DNA from: Bacillota bacterium
GTDB taxonomy: Bacteria > Bacillota > Clostridia > Oscillospirales > Ruminococcaceae
Direction: 5' to 3'
DNA: 5,073 nt
NCBI GenBank assembly: GCA_023395695.1
Contig: JAEWYJ010000231.1
Coordinates: 1-5,073, forward strand
The position numbers and the translations under genes are program-made. The notes beneath the pieces are model-generated. The model worked only from the letters and a program-made list of their open reading frames with translations, did no database searches and was not told where the DNA came from. Every line of letters starts with the position of its first letter. Positions within the stretch are counted from its first letter, which is position 1. This document shows positions 1 through 4,642 of the stretch, one piece after another.

Positions 1-15
1 ATTACCATAGGTAAT
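1..15. promoter_or_regulatory. LysR-type operator upstream of the regulator gene
   Basis: The first 15 bases, ATTACCATAGGTAAT, form a perfect inverted repeat with 6-bp arms around a 3-bp centre. They fit the T-N11-A rule of LysR-type binding sites (T2, A14). The same motif recurs at 2674-2688 (13 of 15 identical) and 3433-3447 (12 of 15). It ends 15 bp before the LysR-type start codon, so it could mediate autoregulation. It could also be the activation site of a divergent gene left of the window. The site is directly visible; the binding protein is inferred. Confidence 0.7.
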
Positions 16-30
16 GAAAGAGATGATTTT

Positions 31-903
31 ATGGATGACCGGGATTACCAGTTTTTACTGGATTTGTATGAGACTAAAAATATTACGCGCGTTGCCCAAA
101 AGCATTATCTGTCTCAGCCGGCGATGACCAAACGCATGAAAAACATTGAGGAGGAGCTGGGCTGTCAGCTGTTTTTAAGAAGCAAAAAGGGCGTTATTTT
201 CACCGCGGACGGCGAGCGTATTATCCCCCATTGCCAAAGCATTGTCAGGCAAAGCCATGCGCTGCGCAACACCATCAACCAGATGCAGGGCGTTGTGGGC
301 GGCTCTCTGAATATTTATTGTTCGTTCAACTATGGGCACTACCGGCTGCCTGCCGCACTAAAAATTTTTTCTCAGCGTTACCCGCTGGTTGATATCAATA
401 TCGCCACCGGCAAAAGTAAAAATATATATCAGCAATTTGCCAAGCGGGAGGACTGTATTTTTATTATGCGCGGCGAACAAAAGTGGGACGAGGGCAAGCT
501 GCTGCTTGCAACCGAACCGATATGCCTGATTTACAGTTACGAAAATATTGGCCGGCCGCTCCATGAGTACAATTACATCGGCCACCAGACCGATGCTACG
601 GTTGAGGAGCAGATCCATCAATGGGCCGGCGAGCGCAATCTCCCCCTGCATAATACCCGGTTCTGGGTGGACGATATCAGCAGCTGCAAGGAGATGGTGC
701 GCTGTGGCATTGGCTGGTGCATTCTGCCCAAGATCTGCCTTGAGGATTTTGAGGGCGTGGTCGAAGAGCTCAGCTTTGCGGATTCCACGCCCTTTACCCG
801 CAACACCTACGTGCTGTTCCGTGAGTCCTATGGTCAGTTGCAGCAGGTGCAGCTTTTTCTCAAGGTGCTTCAGGAAAACGAGGAGTGCTATCGCAAAAAA
901 TAG
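31..903 (+). CDS. LysR-family transcriptional regulator
   Basis: This 290-residue protein has the usual LysR-family length. Residues 1-60 form the winged helix-turn-helix; the recognition part reads NITRVAQKHYLSQPAMTKRM and is followed by LGCQLFLRSKKGVIFTADGE, which matches the family pattern closely. Residues about 60-90 form the linker/dimerisation helix, and about 92-285 the two-lobed effector-binding domain. It should act as a cytoplasmic tetramer that binds DNA and responds to a small metabolite. The start has only a weak purine stretch before it (AAAGAG at 17-22), but the N-terminus is exactly where the family begins. It converges with the carboxyltransferase gene, with an 80-bp gap. 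A LysR-type palindrome lies directly upstream, and copies precede both other transcription units, so these are its likely targets. The effector is unknown; a di- or oxocarboxylate is a guess from context. Confidence 0.93.
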   Translation: MDDRDYQFLLDLYETKNITRVAQKHYLSQPAMTKRMKNIEEELGCQLFLRSKKGVIFTADGERIIPHCQSIVRQSHALRNTINQMQGVVGGSLNIYCSFNYGHYRLPAALKIFSQRYPLVDINIATGKSKNIYQQFAKREDCIFIMRGEQKWDEGKLLLATEPICLIYSYENIGRPLHEYNYIGHQTDATVEEQIHQWAGERNLPLHNTRFWVDDISSCKEMVRCGIGWCILPKICLEDFEGVVEELSFADSTPFTRNTYVLFRESYGQLQQVQLFLKVLQENEECYRKK

Positions 904-923
904 GTGCGCAGATGCGGCGACCG

Positions 924-984
924 ATTGATTCCGGCTTTAAACCGGTTATTAAAAACCAAACCGGCATTCTTGTTCGCAATCAAT
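924..984. terminator. Possible bidirectional terminator between convergent genes
   Basis: The short gap between the convergent LysR and carboxyltransferase genes holds an inverted repeat with 7-bp arms (ATTGATT at 924-930, AATCAAT at 978-984). Inside it are three CCGG tetramers that can pair with each other (for example 931-934 with 942-945). The right arm touches the stop codon of the carboxyltransferase gene. There is no clean GC stem followed by a long T-run, so the terminator role is inferred mainly from position. Confidence 0.3.
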
Positions 985-2402
985 TAAAGCCCGTATTTCC
1001 TCTTAAGAAAGTCCCGCCCAAGCCCCGGGAACATGGCATAGGTGAGAATATCCTCTTCGCTTTTTGCAACGTCGGAAATCTCCGCCTTCAGGCGTTCGTA
1101 GCTTGGCTCAATCAGGTCGGCAGGCCGGCAGGTGATGGGCTGCTGTCCGTCGGTAAGCACCAGTGCGCGCAGCTCCTCGCTGATAGGGCCGGGGGCCTTG
1201 CCGTATTCACCCTTGATATAGGCTTTGGTTTCCTTGGGCATCATTTTATAGCGCTGGCCGGCAATGACATTCATCGCGGCCTGTGCGCCGCACATCTGGG
1301 AAAAGGGTGTGCCCAAAGGCGGGTAGCCCATGTCACGCCGGACACGAACAACCTCTTCAAGCACCTCGTCCAGACGGTCGATGGCGTTCATCTGCGTCAG
1401 CTGGAACTCCAGATTGGAACGCATGCCGCCCGGAATCTGATGGCGCACAACATTGATATCCACGCCGATCAGCTTGGAGGAAAATTCCTGATATTTCTGG
1501 CGCATTTGCTTGAAATAAAGATTAATCGGCGCCAGCTTGGTATAATCCAGACCGGTGTCGCGCGGGGTTTTCTGCAAAACGGCAATGATGCTTTCGGCAG
1601 CCGGATGGCTTGTGCCCAGTGCGAAAGCCGAAACATCAACATCCAGCACATCGGCGCCGGCCCGTGCAACCTCCCAATAGGTAATTTCGGTCATGCCGCC
1701 GGTGCAGTGCGAGTGGTAATGCACCGGAACGTCTACGGCAGCCTTAACGGCCGCTACGGTTTTGCCCGCTGTAACGGGGTCAATCATGCCGCCCATATCC
1801 TCAAGGTGCACGGCGGTAGCGCCAATGTCAACATAATCCTGTGCGGTTTTGACAAAGGAGGCAATGTCGTGAACAGGGCTGGCCGTAAATTGAATATTGC
1901 CCTCCACCCGTTTACCCGCTTTAAGTGCGGCTTTTGCGGCGACTGCGCAGTTGCGAATGTCGTTAAGCCCGTCAAATATCAAAAAAATGTCGATGCCGGC
2001 TTGGGCGGCGGCGGTAACGAATTTTTCGACAACATCGTCGGAGTAAGGCGTATAGCCTAAAAGATTCTGACCGCGGAGCAGCATGCGCAGCGGCGTTTTT
2101 TTAACATACTGCTTAAAAACCTTGATGCGCTCCCACGGGTCCTCATCCAGATAGCGGATGCAGGCGTCAAAGGTGGCGCCACCCCACATCTCAATACACT
2201 CGTAGCCGAAGTCATCCATCTGGGTTAAAACCGGAATCATATCTTCGGTGCGCATACGGGTGGCCATCAGCGACTGCTGTCCGTCTCTGAAATCAACAGA
2301 AGCCAATTGGACAGGGCCAAATTTTTCGGCTCCTGCCCACAGGTTCTGACAGGGGGCTTGAACGTCGGCGGAAGGCGGCGCGTTTTTGTTAAAAAAAGAC
2401 AT
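984..2402 (-). CDS. Carboxyltransferase-domain protein (oxaloacetate decarboxylase alpha / pyruvate carboxylase subunit B family), variant active site
   Basis: This 472-residue protein has a TIM-barrel carboxyltransferase domain (about residues 28-310) and the conserved C-terminal domain (HQIPGGMRSN at 321-330, then NAIDRLDEVLEE and the TPFSQMCGAQA segment). In relatives this fold moves CO2 between an oxo acid and biotin. Family signatures are RDGQQSLMATRMRTEDM (39-55), EMWGGATFD (71-79), LRGQNLLGY (109-117), FDGLNDIRN (143-151) and HYHSHCTGG (228-236). Expected metal ligands D40, H230 and H232 are present, as is T264 of the GTSxP motif. The normally carboxylated lysine of the IKDMAG motif is glutamate here (LEDMGG, E201), and RDAHQS has become RDGQQS. 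There is no biotinyl domain, and no beta, gamma or carrier subunit in the window. The start at 2402 is chosen because AGGAGG lies 5 nt upstream (2408-2413); the frame stays open further upstream without comparable support. The fold is certain; the reaction is not. Confidence 0.88.
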   Translation of the reverse strand: MSFFNKNAPPSADVQAPCQNLWAGAEKFGPVQLASVDFRDGQQSLMATRMRTEDMIPVLTQMDDFGYECIEMWGGATFDACIRYLDEDPWERIKVFKQYVKKTPLRMLLRGQNLLGYTPYSDDVVEKFVTAAAQAGIDIFLIFDGLNDIRNCAVAAKAALKAGKRVEGNIQFTASPVHDIASFVKTAQDYVDIGATAVHLEDMGGMIDPVTAGKTVAAVKAAVDVPVHYHSHCTGGMTEITYWEVARAGADVLDVDVSAFALGTSHPAAESIIAVLQKTPRDTGLDYTKLAPINLYFKQMRQKYQEFSSKLIGVDINVVRHQIPGGMRSNLEFQLTQMNAIDRLDEVLEEVVRVRRDMGYPPLGTPFSQMCGAQAAMNVIAGQRYKMMPKETKAYIKGEYGKAPGPISEELRALVLTDGQQPITCRPADLIEPSYERLKAEISDVAKSEEDILTYAMFPGLGRDFLKRKYGL

Positions 2403-2615
2403 ATTTTCCTCCTGATTGAAAAGTTTAATCGTCATCTTGATCTGACCGTCGTTCCCGAACGGCAGACCTTTGGGCCTTTGGCCCGCCCTGCAATATCTTT
2501 GCACAGGCGGCGAAACGGTCGGGCTGTGCGCGTTCATGTCCCGTCCGGCAAAACCCGAACGGACGCCCAATTTTTACGCATAAGCGTTTCCTGTTACCAA
2601 TAGGCAAAGCTGTTT
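2403..2615 (-). other. Long GC-rich 5' leader of the carboxyltransferase gene
   Basis: The predicted transcription start (about 2615) is roughly 210 nt before the start codon, which is long for a bacterial leader. It contains several possible hairpins: CGTCCG/CGGACG (2542-2547 with 2560-2565), GGGCC-TTT-GGCCC (2472-2484) and CGTT/AACG (2450-2453 with 2458-2461). It also contains a possible short peptide gene. No hairpin is followed by a T-run and I recognise no riboswitch class. The ribosome binding site AGGAGG at 2408-2413 closes the leader. Confidence 0.4.
2534..2581 (-). CDS. Possible 15-residue leader peptide
   Basis: Inside the leader, an ATG at 2581 is preceded at 6 nt by AGGAA (2592-2588) and opens a 15-codon frame, MRKNWASVRVLPDGT, ending in TGA. 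The TGA overlaps by ATGA with an in-frame upstream ATG (2537) of the carboxyltransferase frame. The stem 2542-2547/2560-2565 lies within it. It could be a regulatory leader peptide, or chance. There is no run of one amino acid typical of classical attenuation. Confidence 0.22.
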   Translation of the reverse strand: MRKNWASVRVLPDGT

Positions 2616-2621
2616 GTCAAT

Positions 2622-2650
2622 ATTGTACTGAACCACATTATCGATGTAAA
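2622..2650 (-). promoter_or_regulatory. Carboxyltransferase promoter
   Basis: Read on the minus strand, TTTACA (2650-2645) and TACAAT (2627-2622) are separated by 17 bp, a good sigma-A promoter. The predicted start is near 2615. The LysR-type operator at 2674-2688 sits 23 bp upstream of the -35 element, which suits activation. A TTGACA (2620-2615) lies further downstream, but its matching -10 (GTAACA) is poor. Confidence 0.65.
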
Positions 2651-2660
2651 ATCACTTTGT

Positions 2661-2674
2661 TCTATTTTGATAGA
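2661..2674. repeat. Inverted repeat between operator and -35
   Basis: TCTAT-TTTG-ATAGA forms a perfect 5-bp inverted repeat that shares its last base with the LysR-type operator. It lies about -46 to -59 relative to the predicted carboxyltransferase start. LysR-type proteins often contact a second, less conserved activation site in this interval, so this is a candidate. The TRAP promoter has a different small palindrome, TCAACATTGA (3447-3456), in a similar position. Confidence 0.35.
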
Positions 2675-2688
2675 TAACCAAAGGTAAT
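2674..2688. promoter_or_regulatory. LysR-type operator of the carboxyltransferase gene
   Basis: ATAACCAAAGGTAAT matches the palindrome at 1-15 in 13 of 15 positions and keeps T-N11-A (T2675, A2687). Its centre (2681) is about 66 bp upstream of the predicted minus-strand start and 31 bp from the first base of the -35 element. That is the position typical of a LysR recognition site. The TRAP promoter shows exactly the same spacing. Confidence 0.7.
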
Positions 2689-2717
2689 TGATAGGATATA
2701 TTGCCTAAAACAGAATG

Positions 2718-2733
2718 AACAACCTTGGTTGTT
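2718..2733. repeat. Operator-like inverted repeat
   Basis: AACAACC-TT-GGTTGTT has perfect 7-bp arms around 2 bp. The tight spacing suits a dimeric repressor site better than an RNA hairpin. It lies about 110 bp upstream of the predicted carboxyltransferase start. Its ACC/GGT core resembles the LysR-type operator but with a 2-bp rather than 3-bp centre. The binding protein is unknown. Confidence 0.35.
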
Positions 2734-3003
2734 TTAATAGCAAACATGTCAGATGGCAGGTTATCATGTAAAAAACCGTCTGAAACTAAGGATAAAAAAC
2801 AGCGGTAAAAGCAGTTGGATAATTGGATAAAGGGTATGCCATTTTCTGCCGCCATGTTAAGCGTCAGGTGTTCGGTACAGACCCACAGCGGACCTGCGCT
2901 TTATTGACCTGGGTGGCGCTGTTCAACCAACAGACAGATCAGCAGCTTGGATCGATCTTTTTAGCAACCGTGCACCATAACACATAGGGCCGTATAGGCC
3001 ATC

Positions 3004-3033
3004 AAAAAAAGTCGCTGAAAAGCGACTTTTTTT
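3004..3033. terminator. Strong intrinsic terminator, symmetric
   Basis: A perfect inverted repeat: a run of seven A then GTCGCT (3004-3016), loop GAAA (3017-3020), AGCGAC then seven T (3021-3033). The GC stem with flanking A and T tracts makes it an intrinsic terminator that works in either direction. The GAAA tetraloop favours the plus strand. No recognised gene reads into it from either side within several hundred bases. Confidence 0.88.
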
Positions 3034-3060
3034 ATATAATAAATGAGCAGAACCGAGAAA

Positions 3061-3119
3061 CCAAAGCGCTCCTGAAATCCGTACATGCGAATCGTTTCAG
3101 CCTCGCCGCACTGCTTTGG
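3061..3119. repeat. Compound inverted repeat, possible structured RNA
   Basis: CCAAAGC (3061-3067) pairs with GCTTTGG (3113-3119), and inside it CTGAAA (3072-3077) pairs with TTTCAG (3095-3100). The two nested stems lie 27 bp to the right of the terminator hairpin. Read on the minus strand they would be the 3' part of a transcript ending at that terminator. No known RNA family is recognised and no convincing promoter was found, so an RNA gene is only a possibility. Confidence 0.3.
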
Positions 3120-3386
3120 ATCAAAAAGCAAGCACGAAGGGTCTGTATCTCAGCGGCCTCAAAAGGTGTATAATAACATTGCGCACAAGGTGTTCAGAAA
3201 TCACTTTAGGGTTATAGTCAAATATTGAATACCATTAAAAATGAAAACGCTTGATACGCTTTTTTACACGCAGCAGCGCGGCGCATTGATCTTTAGAAAA
3301 TTCACGGTGACATATAGGCATATTGCTGCAAACTGATTATGGAATTTCGTACAGGCAATTCACTTTTTTAGTGTGTAAATGCTAAT

Positions 3387-3412
3387 AAACATTATAAGTT
3401 TTTATAATGTTT
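3387..3412. repeat. AT-rich inverted repeat upstream of the TRAP operator
   Basis: AAACATTATAA (3387-3397) and its exact complement (3402-3412) flank a GTTT loop. The 11-bp perfect arms end 20 bp before the LysR-type operator of the TRAP operon. The AT-rich stem and missing T-run argue against a terminator; a second regulator site or a remnant of a mobile element end are alternatives. It also contains TATAAT on both strands, without a fitting -35. Confidence 0.5.
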
Positions 3413-3432
3413 GCTGAAAAAAGCTTGAATCC

Positions 3433-3447
3433 ATTCCAAAAGGTAAT
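3433..3447. promoter_or_regulatory. LysR-type operator of the TRAP transporter operon
   Basis: ATTCCAAAAGGTAAT agrees with the site at 1-15 in 12 of 15 positions, keeps T-N11-A (T3434, A3446) and the full GGTAAT half; its left half is degenerate. It ends 23 bp before the -35 element, and its centre is about 67 bp upstream of the predicted start, the same geometry as at the carboxyltransferase promoter. A weaker half could mean binding depends more on inducer or cooperativity (inference). Confidence 0.62.
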
Positions 3448-3470
3448 CAACATTGATGCTATTTTTAAAT

Positions 3471-3500
3471 TTTACAATTAGGTTTAATTTACACTATGAT
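3471..3500 (+). promoter_or_regulatory. TRAP operon promoter
   Basis: TTTACA (3471-3476) and TATGAT (3495-3500) are separated by 18 bp, predicting a start near 3507 and a leader of about 55 nt. The -35 hexamer is identical to that of the carboxyltransferase promoter and lies at the same distance from the LysR-type operator. The slightly long spacer and imperfect -10 fit a promoter that needs an activator. Confidence 0.6.
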
Positions 3501-3561
3501 TGACGACAAGAAGCGCTTGTCTAAAATATGAGCTGTATAATAGAAAGGATGATCTTTTACA

Positions 3562-4578
3562 ATGAAAAGAACAATAGCCCTCGCTTGTGCGGTACTGATG
3601 ATGGTCTCCACAGGCTGTGGTAATTCGGCAGCTTCCTCAACTCCGGCTTCTTCAACGCCGGTTTCTTCCAGCCAGCAGGCCGAAAGCCCGTCGGCGGCGC
3701 CCATCTCACTCAATTTTACTATGCCAACCGGCTCAATGGGCGGCAGCTATTACAACAGCGGCACCGCTATGGCTCAGGTATTAAATGCGCATGTTCCGGG
3801 TATGGAAATGTCGATCAGCGCTTCCAACACGCAGGACAATATCAGTATGCTTGAATCCGGCGAGGTAGATTTCGCCATGGCGGGCGGCACCGATTATTTT
3901 GCGGTCACTGAAAAAATGCCCAGCGAAAGCGATACCATCAGCTCTATGGGCGTCTTTAACCAGCTTGTTTCAATGATTGTCGTAGCTGGCAATTCCGATT
4001 ACCAGTCGCTTGAGGATTTAAAAGGCAAAAAGATACAGATGGGCTCCTCCGGTTCCGGCCAGTGCCTGGGCAATACCGCGCTGATTGAGCAACTCGGGCT
4101 GACGACAAACGACTTTAAGTGCGAGTATATGAGCCAGAGCGATGGCACCCAGGCCTTTACAGAAGGCAAAATTGAGGGCAACCTTGTTCTTTCGGGTGTC
4201 CCCTCCAGCCTGCTGACCCAAATTGCGGCTTCGGATAAGAATTTTAAAATTCTGACATGGGACTACGATTTTTTAACCGCTTTTACGGAAGCATATCCCT
4301 TTTATAAAATTTGCACGGTGAACCCCGAAGACATCAACTGCAACAACATTACCGAACCGACCAAGATGGCGGCCGCCTATGGCGAAGTACTGGTCCGCAC
4401 CGATGTGGATGAGGAAATTGTTTATCAGATGTGCAAAGCGCTTTTTGAAAATTATGAGGAGCTGTGCACGGCGTATGCCGGTTGCGCGTTTTTCACCCCG
4501 GAAAACACCATTGTGTTCACCAGCTACAACCTGCATCCCGGCGCTGCCCGTTACTTCAAAGAAATTGGTATCATATAA
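3562..4578 (+). CDS. TAXI-family TRAP transporter solute-binding lipoprotein
   Basis: This 338-residue protein is the extracytoplasmic receptor of a TRAP transporter. Residues 1-18 are a lipoprotein signal peptide (MKRT, hydrophobic core, VSTG before C19), so it should be lipid-anchored on the outer face of the membrane. A Ser/Thr/Pro-rich linker (about 22-48) leads to the binding domain. TAXI-family features are MPTGSMGGSYYNSGTAMAQV (54-73), the SGEVDFAMAG segment (99-108), the SLEDLKGKKIQMGSSGSGQ region (149-167) and the C-terminal LHPGAARYFKEIG (324-336). It binds a substrate and delivers it by sodium-driven transport through the permease encoded next; characterised TAXI systems carry C4/C5 dicarboxylates, but the ligand here cannot be read. 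AAGGA (3545-3549) lies 12 nt before the ATG, a rather long spacing. A LysR-type operator and promoter lie directly upstream. Confidence 0.92.
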   Translation: MKRTIALACAVLMMVSTGCGNSAASSTPASSTPVSSSQQAESPSAAPISLNFTMPTGSMGGSYYNSGTAMAQVLNAHVPGMEMSISASNTQDNISMLESGEVDFAMAGGTDYFAVTEKMPSESDTISSMGVFNQLVSMIVVAGNSDYQSLEDLKGKKIQMGSSGSGQCLGNTALIEQLGLTTNDFKCEYMSQSDGTQAFTEGKIEGNLVLSGVPSSLLTQIAASDKNFKILTWDYDFLTAFTEAYPFYKICTVNPEDINCNNITEPTKMAAAYGEVLVRTDVDEEIVYQMCKALFENYEELCTAYAGCAFFTPENTIVFTSYNLHPGAARYFKEIGII

Positions 4579-4590
4579 TTGCCGGATTGC

Positions 4591-4610
4591 CGGAGCGGTC
4601 AACCGCCCCG
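4591..4610 (+). promoter_or_regulatory. Intercistronic hairpin between receptor and permease genes
   Basis: GCGG-TCAA-CCGC (4595-4606) forms a GC stem that extends outward with CGG/CCG (4591-4593 with 4608-4610) after an A-C mismatch. There is no T-run, so it is not a normal terminator. It sits in the 64-nt gap before the permease and overlaps a tandem repeat, two copies of ATTGCCGG (4578-4593), that begins in the receptor stop codon. Such hairpins often protect the receptor mRNA so that more receptor than permease is made (inference). Confidence 0.45.
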
Positions 4611-4642
4611 ATGGTTTAAACGCTTATCAAGGAAGGTTTTAA

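Larger units (their letters stand above)
2689..3432. other. Gene-poor intergenic region
   Basis: These 740 bp contain no protein gene I can support. Short open frames exist on both strands, but they lack ribosome binding sites and recognisable motifs. What is visible is a 7-bp-arm inverted repeat (2718-2733), a strong terminator hairpin (3004-3033), a compound inverted repeat (3061-3119) and an AT-rich 11-bp-arm inverted repeat (3387-3412). On the minus strand, one frame across 2652 to about 2990 is interrupted by few stops, which could reflect a decayed gene, but no family is recognisable. Confidence 0.5.

Noticed and set aside
1671..1685. A further operator-like 15-mer ending GGTAAT with T-N11-A
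   Set aside because: It lies inside the carboxyltransferase coding region (the EITYWE segment), matches the first operator at only 11 of 15 positions, and has no promoter at the right distance.
885..2060. A 391-codon plus-strand open frame opposite the carboxyltransferase gene
   Set aside because: It is the antisense shadow of a well-recognised family protein. Its translation shows no coherent family motif and it has no convincing ribosome binding site.
2594..2607. TTACCAATAGGCAA, resembling the LysR-type operator, in the leader
   Set aside because: The arms are imperfect and the centre is one base too long, so the T-N11-A spacing is lost. Chance similarity is more likely.
2652..2855. A 67-codon minus-strand frame beginning MAAENGIPF
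   Set aside because: It has no Shine-Dalgarno sequence, runs over the operator and nearly into the promoter of the carboxyltransferase gene, and resembles no protein I recognise. It may be remnant or noncoding DNA.
2868..2876. Minus-strand ACCGAACAC, as found in 5S rRNA
   Set aside because: The similarity stops after about nine bases, the following TTAA spacing is wrong, and no 5S stem arrangement surrounds it.
2850..3033. Plus-strand stretch ending at the terminator, considered as SRP RNA, 6S RNA or tmRNA
   Set aside because: The conserved SRP GGAAG/AGCAG loop, a tmRNA tag frame and the 6S central bulge could not be identified. Only a generic possible small RNA remains.
3235..3321. A 28-codon minus-strand frame, MPICHREFSKDQ...
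   Set aside because: It looks slightly protein-like but has no ribosome binding site, promoter or recognised family, and this length is expected by chance.
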